Source of the DNA: Streptomyces sp. NBC_01210
GTDB lineage: Bacteria; Actinomycetota; Actinomycetes; Streptomycetales; Streptomycetaceae
Assembly (NCBI RefSeq): GCF_036010325.1
Contig: NZ_CP108549.1
Coordinates: 1,984,001 to 2,048,000, forward strand
Direction of reading: 5' to 3'
DNA length: 64,000 nucleotides
Shown: positions 23,476 to 32,192 of the stretch, one piece after another
Layout of the letters: each line of letters starts with the position of its first letter
Numbering within the stretch: position 1 is the first letter of the stretch
Made by a program: the position numbers and the translations under genes
The notes under the pieces: model-generated
Told to the model about the DNA's origin: nothing
Seen by the model: the letters and a program-made list of their open reading frames with translations, nothing else
The model's database searches: none

Positions 23476-24465
23476 GTGCCCTCACCACCGCTCGACTCGA
23501 CCATCGTGACAGCCCTCGTCGAGGAGGCCACGGCAGCCCCGTCCATGCACAACGCACAACCCTGGAAGTTCCGGTACCTGAGCAGCACCGGAACGATGCA
23601 GCTGCGCGCCGATCCGGAGCGCACGATGCCCAAGTCGGACCCAACGCACCGTGCCGTCCATCTCGGCTGTGCCGCCGCGCTGTTCAACCTGCGGGTCGCC
23701 GCCGTGCACGCCGGCCGGGAACCGGTCACCACACTGCTCCCCGACCCCGCCGATCCGTGGCTGCTCGCCGAGGTGAACCTTGCCGAACCCGCGGGCCCTG
23801 AGCACGATCTCGCCCTACTCCACCCCGCTGTCCGCCAACGGCACACCAGCCGCCACCCCTTCACCGACGAGGAAATCCCGGACGACATCCTGGACGGGCT
23901 GCGCGGCGCCGCCCTGCTCGAAGGCGCCCGGCTGTACGTTCCCGACGCATGGCATGTGAAGTCCGTGCTGAACCTGGTGCACGACGCCGAGGGCCGCGAA
24001 GCGCTCCACCCCGAAGTGCGGGATGAGCTGGCTCGCTGGACCGGCACGGGCGCCAAGGGCGACGCTTCGCGGCGGGAGGGAATCCCCGCGTATGCCTTCG
24101 GCCCCCGTCAGCACGATGTCACCGCTCCCGTGCGGGACTTCGCCGGCCGGCATCCCGTTCCCGGTCGTGGCTCGGCCACCTTCGAAAAGCAGCCCCGCCT
24201 CGCGCTGCTCGGTACGGCCGGCGACCGGCCGGAGGACTGGCTGCGAGCGGGTCAGGCGATGGAGCGAGTTCTGCTCCAGGCCACCCTGGACGGCCTGGTC
24301 ACGTCCCTGACGTCGCAGGCCCTCGAATGGCCGGAACTGCGGTGGGCCGTACGCGACCCGGGGTCGGCGATGGGTCACGTACAGATGGTGATCCGCCTCG
24401 GATACGGCCCCGAAGGTCCCGCGACCCCGCGCCGGTCGGTGAGCGATGTCCTCGACATCACGTGA
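23476..24465 (+). CDS. Acg-family nitroreductase-like protein
   Basis: A 329-residue protein of the Acg/Rv2032-Rv3131 type, in which two nitroreductase folds are fused. VEEATAAPSMHNAQPWKFRY is the N-terminal signature, RQRHTSRHPFTDEEIP lies mid-chain, and GLVTSLTSQALEWPELR is near the C-terminus. Mycobacterial members bind FMN in a lid-covered site and may store it; three of them are DosR targets. GTG 23476 has CAGGAGG upstream; the open frame extends back into the USP but has no homology there. It is followed, after about 55 bp, by a P-type ATPase. A stub of a second copy survives at 57454. Confidence 0.88.
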   Translation: MPSPPLDSTIVTALVEEATAAPSMHNAQPWKFRYLSSTGTMQLRADPERTMPKSDPTHRAVHLGCAAALFNLRVAAVHAGREPVTTLLPDPADPWLLAEVNLAEPAGPEHDLALLHPAVRQRHTSRHPFTDEEIPDDILDGLRGAALLEGARLYVPDAWHVKSVLNLVHDAEGREALHPEVRDELARWTGTGAKGDASRREGIPAYAFGPRQHDVTAPVRDFAGRHPVPGRGSATFEKQPRLALLGTAGDRPEDWLRAGQAMERVLLQATLDGLVTSLTSQALEWPELRWAVRDPGSAMGHVQMVIRLGYGPEGPATPRRSVSDVLDIT

Positions 24466-24519
24466 CCCGTACCAGTGCCCGGCCCGCCGCCCGGGGCGGC
24501 GCGCTGCAGGGACGCGGTA

Positions 24520-27330
24520 GTGGCCGCCCCGACGGATGTACTGACTCCCGACGGCTCCGGCGGGAAAGCTGCGGCGGCAGATGCCGACGGCCTCGCCATA
24601 CGGACGCTGTCGCCCACCGGTGTGTACTCCGCACTGGACACCTCGCCCCGTGGACTGACGACCGCCGCGGCCGACGCCAGGCTCCGGCAGTTCGGGTCCA
24701 ATGAACTCCCGCGCGCAGCGCACCCCGCCATGTGGCGGCAATTGGCAGCCCAGTTCACGGACCTCTTCGCGGTAGTCCTGCTCATCGCTTCAGCGATCAC
24801 ATTCCTCGCATACGCACTCCAGGAGCCACGGGACGTCGGCACCCTGCAACTCGCCGTGGCGATCCTGGGCGTGGTGGTACTGAACGCGTCCATCGGGTTC
24901 ACCCAGGAGTACTCGGCCGAGCGGACGGCGGAGTCGCTGCAGGCGATGGTGCCGCACACGTGCCGGGTGCTGCGCGACGCCGTGCTGCGGGAACTGTCCG
25001 CGCGGGAGCTGGTGCACGGGGACGTGGTGCTTCTCGAGGCCGGGGATGCGGTCTCCGCCGACTGCCGCCTGGTGGAGGCGCACGACATCACCGTGAACAA
25101 CGCCGCGATCACCGGTGAGAGCGACGCCGTCGGCCGAAGCCACGAGCCCGAGCGCCAGGGCCCGGTCCTGGAGGCGCGCAACTGTGTCTTCATGGGCACC
25201 GACGTCGTGGCGGGAACCGCAAAGGCCGTGGTCTTCGCCACCGGCCGTTCGACCGAGTTCGGGCGGATCTTCCAGCTCACGGCCGCCGCACCGCGACAGA
25301 AGACCCCACTGCAGCGCCAGGTCGCCTCGATGGCGCGACGGGTGGCGGGTACGGCACTGGCCGTGGGATCACTCCTGTTCGCCGTGCGGCTGCCCGCAGG
25401 ACAGGACCTCGTGTCGGCGTTCGTTTTCGCGCTCGGCGTGATGGTCGCGCTTGTCCCCGAAGGGCTGCCCGCCACGCTCTCCGTGTCCCTCGCGATCGGC
25501 GTCCGGCGTATGGCCCGCCGCCATGCGTTGGTGAAGCAATTGCTCGCCGTCGAGGCTCTGGGCTCGACAACAGTGGTGTGCACGGACAAGACCGGGACAC
25601 TGACGCAGGCGGAGATGACTGTCGTCCAGGTCTGGGCCGGAGGCGTGATGCACGCCGTGTCCGGGGTGGGTTACGAGCCGGCCGGTGAGGTCGCAGACCC
25701 CGAACCGGTTCGCGCAGTCCTGCGGACCGCGGCGCTGTGCAGCAACGCTCGTCTGGTGCCGCCTTCCGAGGGCGGTCGATGGCACGTGCTCGGGGACACC
25801 ACCGAGGGTGCGCTGCTCGTCGCCGCCGCCAAGGCCGGACTCGATCGGGCCGCCGCAGAAGCGGCCGCTCCGCGCGTCGGCGAGCATCCCTTCGACGCCG
25901 TACGCAAGTTGATGAGCACGGTGCACTCCGGGGCCGACGGTTACCACGCCTGTGTGAAGGGGGCTCCCCAGGAGCTGCTCGAACGGTGCACGGCGATCGA
26001 CCGGCAGAGCGAAGTGATCGCGTTGACCGACGCGCTGCGTGCGGAGGTGATGGATGTCAATGACGCGCTGGCCAAGCAGGGACTGCGGGTCCTGGCCGCC
26101 GCCCGGCGGGAACTCTCAGGCCCGCATCCCGACCGGGAGTGTGTCGAGTCGGGGCTGACCTTCCTGGGGCTCGTCGGCATGCTGGACCCGCCGAGGCCCG
26201 AGGTACGGGAGGCGGTTACCGCCTGCCATCGGGCCGGTATCCGGGTCGTGATGGTGACCGGGGACCATCCGCTGACCGCTGAGGCGGTGGCCCGCCGTGT
26301 GGGAATCGTGCGGCGTGCTGATCCGACGGTCATGACCGGTGCCCGGCTGAACGAGTTGGACGACGACGCCCTCGACGAGCTGCTGGCCGGCCAGGGCGAG
26401 CTGTTGCTGTGCCGGGTCAGCCCCGAGCACAAGATGCGTGTGGTCACCGCCTTCCAGCGGCGTCACGAGGTGGTCGCTGTCACGGGCGACGGCGCCAATG
26501 ACGCCCCGGCCCTGAAGCACGCCGACATCGGGGTGGCCATGGGCGCGTCCGGGACGGACGTGGCCCGGGAAGCCGCCGTCATGGTGCTTCTCGACGACTC
26601 GTTCGCGTCCATCGCCACAGCGGTACGACTCGGCCGTTCCGTCTACCAGAACATCAGGAAGTTTCTGGTCTACCTCTTCAGCCACAACATCGGAGAACTC
26701 GTCCCCATCCTCGCCGCGACCTTCGCCGGTTTTCCCCTGGTCCCGATCAGTGCCGTACAGATCCTCGCGATCGACCTCGGCTCGGACGTCCTGCCCGCTC
26801 TCGCGCTCGGCGCCGAGCGCCCGGAGGACGATGTGATGGACCGTCCGCCGCGCTCACGGGACGAACGGCTGTTCTCTCCCGCGGTGATGGGCCGCATCCT
26901 CTTCCTGGGCGGAATCCAGGCAGCCGGGGTCTGCGCGGTGTTCTTCTGGCACATCAACGCTTCCGGTATCCCCTATGCCGACTTCACCGAGGACAGCGTC
27001 GCCTATAGGGAGGCGATCACTCTGGTGCAGGCCGGGATCGTGGTCAGCCAGTTCTTCAATGCGCTGGCGGTGCGCACTGAACGCGAGAGCGTCTTCCGCG
27101 CCGGTCTGCTGAGCAACCTGTGGCTGCTGGCAGCCGGATGCTTCGCGATCGGCCTGATGGCAGCCATCAGCTATCTGCCCCCACTCCAGGAGGTGTTCAA
27201 CACGGCCCCGCTCACCGTCACCGACTGGGCCGTCCTCGCCGGGCTCGGAGTCGTGCTGCTCGCCTCAGAGGAAGCCCGCAAGGCCTGGCTGCGCCACCGC
27301 ACCGCACGAGACAAGGGAGGAGAGCGATGA
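24520..27330 (+). CDS. Cation-translocating P-type ATPase
   Basis: A 936-residue type II ion pump. It has an N-terminal cation-ATPase domain and two helices, then an actuator with NNAAITGESDAV in place of the usual DESxLTGES. The PEGLP ion-site helix is intact (ALVPEGLPATLSV). The phosphorylated aspartate is about D356 in DKTGTLTQA, and VTGDGANDAPALKHADIGVAMG follows. Six C-terminal helices complete it. GTG 24520 is preferred because GCAGGGACG precedes it; an earlier GTG at 24475 has no ribosome site. ATGA coupling to two TrkA-type genes downstream suggests the pump and K+ regulation are linked. The ion may be Ca2+, Na+ or K+; this cannot be read from sequence alone. Confidence 0.9.
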   Translation: MAAPTDVLTPDGSGGKAAAADADGLAIRTLSPTGVYSALDTSPRGLTTAAADARLRQFGSNELPRAAHPAMWRQLAAQFTDLFAVVLLIASAITFLAYALQEPRDVGTLQLAVAILGVVVLNASIGFTQEYSAERTAESLQAMVPHTCRVLRDAVLRELSARELVHGDVVLLEAGDAVSADCRLVEAHDITVNNAAITGESDAVGRSHEPERQGPVLEARNCVFMGTDVVAGTAKAVVFATGRSTEFGRIFQLTAAAPRQKTPLQRQVASMARRVAGTALAVGSLLFAVRLPAGQDLVSAFVFALGVMVALVPEGLPATLSVSLAIGVRRMARRHALVKQLLAVEALGSTTVVCTDKTGTLTQAEMTVVQVWAGGVMHAVSGVGYEPAGEVADPEPVRAVLRTAALCSNARLVPPSEGGRWHVLGDTTEGALLVAAAKAGLDRAAAEAAAPRVGEHPFDAVRKLMSTVHSGADGYHACVKGAPQELLERCTAIDRQSEVIALTDALRAEVMDVNDALAKQGLRVLAAARRELSGPHPDRECVESGLTFLGLVGMLDPPRPEVREAVTACHRAGIRVVMVTGDHPLTAEAVARRVGIVRRADPTVMTGARLNELDDDALDELLAGQGELLLCRVSPEHKMRVVTAFQRRHEVVAVTGDGANDAPALKHADIGVAMGASGTDVAREAAVMVLLDDSFASIATAVRLGRSVYQNIRKFLVYLFSHNIGELVPILAATFAGFPLVPISAVQILAIDLGSDVLPALALGAERPEDDVMDRPPRSRDERLFSPAVMGRILFLGGIQAAGVCAVFFWHINASGIPYADFTEDSVAYREAITLVQAGIVVSQFFNALAVRTERESVFRAGLLSNLWLLAAGCFAIGLMAAISYLPPLQEVFNTAPLTVTDWAVLAGLGVVLLASEEARKAWLRHRTARDKGGER

Positions 27331-27986
27331 GAATCATCATCGCGGGCTGCGGACGAGTGGGATCTGCTCTGGCCACCCAGCTCGCAGCGGAAGGCCACGA
27401 CGTGCGTCTCATCGACCGCGCGCAGGGCAGTCGTCGGCGGCTGCCCGCAGGGTTCCCCGGCCAGTTCCTCGAAGGGAACGGATTCAGCCGGACCGTCCTG
27501 GAGCGGGCGGGTATCGAGCACGCCGACGCGCTCGTCGCCGTCACCTCCGGGGACAACAGCAACATCGTCACCGCGAGGATCGCCAAGGAGACGTACCGAG
27601 TACCCATCGTCCTCGCCCGCATCTACGACCCACGGCGCGCCGACATCTATCGGGAGCTAGGCATCCCCACCATCGCCAGCGTCCGCTGGACCGTGAACCA
27701 GATCCATCAGATGCTGCTGCACCGCCATCTCACGCCGGAACTCACCTTCGGCAACGGCGAAACTCTCCTGGTCCGCTCGCAGATCCCGGCCTACCTCACC
27801 GGCCGCCGACTCGCCGAGTTCGACGTCGACCGTGAGATCCGTGTCGTGGAAGTGACCAGAGCGGGCCGCTCGCTGGTGCCCGCTCACGGCACGGCAGCCG
27901 AGCCCGGAGATCTCGTCACCTTCGCCGTCGCCGCCACCGCCCTCGGCCGTCTGCGCGGCTTTCTCGACAAGGAGCTGGGGACATGA
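27327..27986 (+). CDS. TrkA-type potassium-uptake regulator, RCK-N/RCK-C
   Basis: A 219-residue cytosolic protein. The Rossmann RCK-N domain (about 1-130) starts MRIIIAGCGRVGSALATQL, the dinucleotide-binding GxGxxG, with LVAVTSGDNSNIVTARIA. The RCK-C domain (about 140-215) follows, with LVRSQIPAYLTGRRLAEF. Such proteins bind NAD(H) or nucleotides and gate K+ channels or Trk/Ktr transporters. ATG 27327 overlaps the ATPase stop, and its own stop overlaps the next trkA. No Trk or Ktr membrane subunit is found in the window. The pair resembles CeoB/CeoC of mycobacteria. Confidence 0.88.
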   Translation: MRIIIAGCGRVGSALATQLAAEGHDVRLIDRAQGSRRRLPAGFPGQFLEGNGFSRTVLERAGIEHADALVAVTSGDNSNIVTARIAKETYRVPIVLARIYDPRRADIYRELGIPTIASVRWTVNQIHQMLLHRHLTPELTFGNGETLLVRSQIPAYLTGRRLAEFDVDREIRVVEVTRAGRSLVPAHGTAAEPGDLVTFAVAATALGRLRGFLDKELGT

Positions 27987-28639
27987 AGGCCCTGATCGCC
28001 GGAGCCGGCCGACTGGGCACCCAGATCGCCCAGGTGCTCGCCGCCGCCGGCAACGACGTCACTGTGGTGGAGGCGGACGCCGACCGCGTCGATGCGCTTC
28101 AGGGACAGCTCGCCGTACGCCTCATCCTGGGGGACGCCTGCGAACCGGCATACCTGGAGCAGGCCGGCGCCCACACAGCCGACCTCGTCATCGCTGCCAC
28201 CGGAAAGGACGAGGACAACCTCGTCATCAGCCTGCTTACCAAACGGCAGTGTGCCGCGCCACGTGTCGTTGCCCGCATCAACGATGCTGAGAACGCCTGG
28301 CTGTTCGACCAGCGCTGGGGTGTCGACATCGCCGTCCCTGCTGCCACTCCGCTGATCTCCCTCATCGAGGAGGCAACCGGTGCCACCGATACCGTGGCAC
28401 TGCTGCGCCTCAGCAAGGCGGGCGTCGACATCATCGAAACCGTGATCACCACGCACTCTCGCGCAGTCGGCAAACCCCTCTCGGACATCCCTCTGCCCGA
28501 CGGAACCGTCGTCGCCACCGTCATACGGGACGGCCGACCGACCGTGCCCGGACCGGCTGTCCGCCTCCAGCCCGGTGACGAGTTGCTCCTCGTCTCGCAC
28601 AGCGCCACCGAGCAGGAGATCCACTCGGCGTTCCAGTGA
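27983..28639 (+). CDS. TrkA-type potassium-uptake regulator (second copy)
   Basis: A 218-residue RCK-N/RCK-C protein, starting [23 protein letters not shown], with [16 protein letters not shown] and a C-terminal RCK-C domain ([25 protein letters not shown]). The start overlaps the previous stop as ATGA, so the two TrkA proteins are made in step and may form a hetero-oligomer. This ends the operon USP - nitroreductase - P-type ATPase - trkA - trkA. Relics of a metallo-beta-lactamase gene follow. Confidence 0.88.
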   Translation: MKALIAGAGRLGTQIAQVLAAAGNDVTVVEADADRVDALQGQLAVRLILGDACEPAYLEQAGAHTADLVIAATGKDEDNLVISLLTKRQCAAPRVVARINDAENAWLFDQRWGVDIAVPAATPLISLIEEATGATDTVALLRLSKAGVDIIETVITTHSRAVGKPLSDIPLPDGTVVATVIRDGRPTVPGPAVRLQPGDELLLVSHSATEQEIHSAFQ

Positions 28640-28698
28640 GTACGCCCAGTGGGTCGAAACGGTCCCAATGACCCTGCGCTGGGACACGCGTCGTCAAG

Positions 28699-29130
28699 AT
28701 GTTCGATTCGGTACCGCTGAACAGCGAGACGGAGATCATCGCGGGCACCACGCTGACGCTGCACCATGCCGACAGCATCCTGGGCTCGGCCTGGGCGCAT
28801 TTCACTCTCGAGGACGGACACACTCTTGCTGTCAGCGGCGACCTGGGACGGCCCGGGCACACCCCCTGTTGCGCCCCGCCGAGCCGTTCTCCGGGGCAGA
28901 CGTGCTGCTTGTGGAGTGGACGTATGGCGATCGCCGGCACGACGACGCGGCCGGCAGGGAACGCTTCATCTCGGTGCTGACCCGGACGCTCGACCGAGGA
29001 GGCATCGTCGTCATCCCGGCTTTCGCCCTCGACCGCACAGAAGTGGTCCTCCCTGAGCTCGCCGCTCTCCGGCGCGAGGGCGTGCCCGACGAGACGCCCG
29101 ACCGGTCACCCAGCAGCCGAACCACAGCTC
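28699..29130 (+). pseudogene. Metallo-beta-lactamase-fold hydrolase, middle relic
   Basis: One frame reads [26 protein letters not shown] and [14 protein letters not shown]. After a frameshift near 28865, another continues [22 protein letters not shown] and [21 protein letters not shown]. Together these are the end of the metallo-beta-lactamase core and the start of the beta-CASP domain of a CPSF-type enzyme. The HxHxDH site and the C-terminus are missing. The C-terminal motif of the family occurs as a relic at 2075-2290. The 28640-28698 and 29131-29221 stretches hold nothing else recognisable. Confidence 0.7.
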
Positions 29131-29221
29131 CTCATGCCGCCGCGCCAACTGGCCCGGTACGGTAGGCCATGTCGCCAGAGTCAGCCGTCGGCCCGTCGAG
29201 GCACACCTGGAGGGAGCAGCG

Positions 29222-30937
29222 GTGGCAAGCTCGGAGGACGGCCGCGTACGGCTGCCGCAGCTGAGGCTGGACGAGCTGTTGGAGGAGCTGCAGGCCCGCC
29301 TGGACGCGGCGCGTGGCACCCGGGACCGGGTGCACAGCCTGTTGGAGGCCGTGCTGTCGGTCGGGCGGGAGCTGGACCTGGAGCAGGTGCTGCACAGCAT
29401 CGTCGAGGCGGCGGCGGTGCTGGTCGACGCCGACTACGCCGCGCTGGGTGTGATCGCGCCGAGCGGGACGTCTCTCTCGCAGTTCCTGACGGTCGGGGTC
29501 AGCGACGAGGAGATCGCCGTGATTGGCCCGTACCCCTCCGGGCACGGCATCCTCGGCGAGCTGATCAGGAATCCCCGGCCGCTGCGGCTGCCGAAGATCT
29601 CCGAGCACCCTTCGTCGTACGGTTTCCCGTCCCATCACCCGCCGATGAAAACCTTCCTCGGCGTCCCGATCCGGGTGCGCGACCACGTCTTCGGCAATCT
29701 CTATCTGACTGAGAAGCGGGGCGGGGCTCAGTTCGACGATGAGGACGAGTCCGTGCTGTCCACCTTGGCTGTCGCCGCCGGGGTGGCGATCGACAACGCC
29801 CGGCTGTACGAGGAGGTCAAGCTGCGCGAGCGCTGGCTGCGCGCGAACGCGGACATCACGCACAGCCTTATGTCGGGCAGCCCCCGCAGCGAGGTTCTCA
29901 CTCTGATCGCCGAACGGGCCAAGGAGATCGCGGGCGCCGAACTGGCCGTGGTGGCGCTGCCGATGCCCGACACCGGCACGCTGGCGATCGAGCTGGCGAT
30001 CGGGCCGAACGCGGACGCTCACCGTGGGCTGGTGCTGCCGGTGGAGGGAAGCCTGAGCGGCGCCGCTTTCACCGCGGGCGCGCCGGTAACGAGCGCGGAT
30101 GTCACCCACGACGAGCGCGTTTCGGCCGGGCCGCCGCGGTTCGCCGGGCTGGGGCCCGCGGTGGCTGTGCCCATTGGCACCGCGGACGGGGTACGAGGGG
30201 TGCTGCTGCTGGCCCGCGAGGCGGGCGCGACGGTCTTCGCGGACGAGGAGACCGACCCGCTGCGGAGTTTCGCCGGTCAGGCGGCGGTGGCGATGGAGCT
30301 GGCGGAGCGACGCAGCGACGCGGAGCAGATCGCCTTGCTGGAGGACCGCGACCGGATCGCCCGTGACCTGCACGACCTGGCGATCCAACGGCTCTTCGCG
30401 ACCGGCATGACACTCCAGAGCGCGGGGCGTCTGATCGAGGACTCCCCGGCTTCGGAGCGTGTGCTGCGCGCGGTTGACGACCTGGACGAGACCATCAAGA
30501 TCATCCGCACGACCATCTTCGGACTGCGCTCACGCGAGGCGGGGGCCGGGCAGGGCCTGCGGGCACGCGCTGTGCGGACCGTCGGAGAAGCGGCTCCGGT
30601 GCTGGGCTTCGCGCCGAGCCTCCGGATGGAGGGGCTGCTGGACACCGACGTGCCTCGGGAAATTGCCGACCACCTGGTGGCGGTTCTCTCGGAGGCTCTG
30701 ACCAATGTCTGCCGCCATGCGCACGCCACCCGGACTGACGTGGCACTGGAGACGGACGGACGAGAAGTGGTGCTGACGGTCTCCGACAATGGTGTGGGAC
30801 TCCCTCCCGACGGGCGCCGCAGCGGCCTGGCCAACATCTCCGAGCGGGCACAGCAGCTGGGCGGCAAGCTGGAGTTGAGCTGCCCGTCCGGTGGCGGAAC
30901 CTCGCTGGTCTGGCGCGTACCCGTAGGCACCCCCTGA
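29222..30937 (+). CDS. devS: DevS/DosS-like sensor histidine kinase (GAF-GAF-HisKA_3-HATPase)
   Basis: A 571-residue cytosolic kinase. GAF-A spans about 50-195 and contains SYGFPSHHPPMKTFLGVPIRV; the histidines at 138-139 sit in the motif where DosS/DosT of M. tuberculosis carry the haem ligand, by my recollection. GAF-B spans about 215-365. The NarX-type dimerisation domain has the phosphorylated histidine H384 in DRDRIARDLHDLAIQRLF. The ATPase domain has LTNVCRHAHAT (N box) and VSDNGVGLPPDGRRSGLANISERA (G boxes). GTG 29222 has GGAGGG eight bases before. It should sense O2, NO or redox state and phosphorylate a DevR-type regulator; the only one here is at 61557, 30 kb away. No operator-like palindrome precedes it. 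Confidence 0.92.
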   Translation: MASSEDGRVRLPQLRLDELLEELQARLDAARGTRDRVHSLLEAVLSVGRELDLEQVLHSIVEAAAVLVDADYAALGVIAPSGTSLSQFLTVGVSDEEIAVIGPYPSGHGILGELIRNPRPLRLPKISEHPSSYGFPSHHPPMKTFLGVPIRVRDHVFGNLYLTEKRGGAQFDDEDESVLSTLAVAAGVAIDNARLYEEVKLRERWLRANADITHSLMSGSPRSEVLTLIAERAKEIAGAELAVVALPMPDTGTLAIELAIGPNADAHRGLVLPVEGSLSGAAFTAGAPVTSADVTHDERVSAGPPRFAGLGPAVAVPIGTADGVRGVLLLAREAGATVFADEETDPLRSFAGQAAVAMELAERRSDAEQIALLEDRDRIARDLHDLAIQRLFATGMTLQSAGRLIEDSPASERVLRAVDDLDETIKIIRTTIFGLRSREAGAGQGLRARAVRTVGEAAPVLGFAPSLRMEGLLDTDVPREIADHLVAVLSEALTNVCRHAHATRTDVALETDGREVVLTVSDNGVGLPPDGRRSGLANISERAQQLGGKLELSCPSGGGTSLVWRVPVGTP

Positions 30938-30962
30938 GTCCCACTCCCAGGTCCAACCGGGA

Positions 30963-31421
30963 TCACGGGGCGGACTGCTGCTCGTGCGACACGCGCGTGT
31001 CCGAACGGAATTCATTGCGGTCCACAACACGTCCGGTCACCAGCTCGGGACGGATCCGGATGAATACTCCGTCCGGCACCGGCACCCACGAGCGCGGTCC
31101 GGTCCGCAGCAGCCGTTCGCGCTCCCCCGGGTCAGTGACCTGGTTCGCCGGGCCCATGACGACGACACTCCACCCGGTGCCGGCCGCCTCGTCGAACCGG
31201 TCCACCTCGAACGCCACCACGGCCTGGCCCACGGCGCGGGCCACGCGGGAGGCCGCCGAAGTTCGCAGCAGCACGGAAAAGTCGTGGTCCAGGGAGAAGT
31301 TCACTGGCAGGACCGCAGGCAGGGCCTGGTCGGTGTAGACGATGCGGCCGATCGACACCTGCCCCAGCAGACGCAGGCACTCCTGCCGGTCGAGCTCTCG
31401 GAAGCCGTCGTGGTGGTGCAT
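30963..31421 (-). CDS. Pyridoxamine 5'-phosphate oxidase-family FMN-binding protein
   Basis: A 152-residue split-barrel protein: LDRQECLRLLGQVSIGRIVYTDQ at the N-terminus, LPAVLPVNFSLDHDFSVLLRTS, VAFEVDRFDEAAGTGWSVVVMG, and FIRIRPELVTGR near the end. This is the Rv-type PPOX subfamily that reduces flavins or F420-linked substrates; true PNP oxidase activity is not implied. ATG 31421 is preferred, with AAGGA about nine bases upstream; ATG 31430 adds three residues. Convergent with devS. Two operator-like palindromes lie 125-165 bp upstream. Confidence 0.85.
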   Translation of the reverse strand: MHHHDGFRELDRQECLRLLGQVSIGRIVYTDQALPAVLPVNFSLDHDFSVLLRTSAASRVARAVGQAVVAFEVDRFDEAAGTGWSVVVMGPANQVTDPGERERLLRTGPRSWVPVPDGVFIRIRPELVTGRVVDRNEFRSDTRVSHEQQSAP

Positions 31422-31547
31422 GGCGTCCATCCTTGGGGCGGTCTGCCCGGATTGAGGTAGGGCACGCAAGGTCTCGTCGATACCTCCCTTTGCCCGGAAC
31501 TGCGGTTGTATGCACCCAACGGTCCGGCGTCGGCCGGTGCTTGGGAA

Positions 31548-31585
31548 TGGGCCGAGAGTCCCTGGCAGGCGGGGCGAACGGCCCG
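31548..31585. promoter_or_regulatory. Paired candidate DevR/OsdR operators
   Basis: TGGGCCGAGAGTCCCT (31548) and CGGGGCGAACGGCCCG (31570) start 22 bp apart, upstream of the FMN-binding protein on the minus strand. Confidence 0.55.
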
Positions 31586-31663
31586 CGCCGGGCGGTGTGA
31601 GCAGCAATGTTCACGGATAGAAGCGCCCGCGTGCTTCGGTAACCAAGGCGCGCGGGCGCGAGA

Positions 31664-31698
31664 TGCGGCACGGGCCGTCGGCCCTCAGCCGTGCCGCA
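31664..31698. terminator. Hairpin at the end of the Hsp20 relic
   Basis: TGCGGCACGG and CCGTGCCGCA form a perfect 10-bp stem around the TGA stop of the Hsp20 relic on the minus strand. A second inverted repeat, GCGCCCGCG with CGCGGGCGC, lies at 31623-31658. Confidence 0.55.
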
Positions 31699-32094
31699 CG
31701 GGGATGGTCCTGGTACCCGACTTCGGTACCGGTACCGGGATGGTGAGCACGCCGTCCTCGAGGTCGGCAAGTCGCATCGTCGCCGCGCGCTCCGGCGGGC
31801 AGCCTGACCGAGCGGGCGAAAGTGCCGTAGCGGATTCTGTGTGGTGCTTTCTCGGTCGTCTCGTCGCTGCGCGCAGCGTCAGCACACCCTCCGCGACACT
31901 GATCTCGATGTCGCTGTCGGGGGCGATGCCCGGGAGCTCAGCCCGCGAGACGTACGTACCGCCCGATAGGCTCTCCTCAATGCGGATGCTGTGCCGTCCG
32001 GGGATTTGGTGCAGACCCGGAACTCCGCCCTCGACCCACCCGAACGGGTCCGGCAGAAGTGGTGGCCAGGCGGCCGTTCGATCATTGCACTCAT
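31685..32094 (-). pseudogene. Hsp20/alpha-crystallin chaperone, frameshifted
   Basis: A strong ribosome site (GGGAGG) precedes ATG 32094 and MSAMIERPPGHH. The frame then shifts to LLPDPFGWVEGG and IRIEESLSGGTYVSRAELPGI, DIEISVAEGVLTLRA. It shifts again to TTEKAPHRIRYGTFARSVRLPAG, and back to LEDGVLTIPVPVPKSGTRTIPV, ending at a proper stop. All parts of a small heat-shock protein are present in order, but three frameshifts break it. The family is the DosR marker HspX/Acr in mycobacteria. An operator copy and RBS are still intact. Confidence 0.85.
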
Positions 32095-32154
32095 CACACC
32101 TCCCTCGGGTCGGCCTCCCGTCGCTTCCAGCCCCCCGCTCCCCGTTCGTACTCC

Positions 32155-32170
32155 AGGGCCGACCGGCCCC
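32155..32170. promoter_or_regulatory. Candidate DevR/OsdR operator before the Hsp20 relic
   Basis: AGGGCCGACCGGCCCC, 15 of 16 positions as in the perfect palindrome, 61 bp upstream of the Hsp20 start. Confidence 0.65.
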
Positions 32171-32192
32171 GTCGGGGACCGTCTGGGGCGGA

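Noticed and set aside
29222..30937. Kinase proven as a haem oxygen sensor
   Set aside because: The HHPPM motif matches the DosS/DosT setting from memory, but haem binding cannot be settled from sequence alone.
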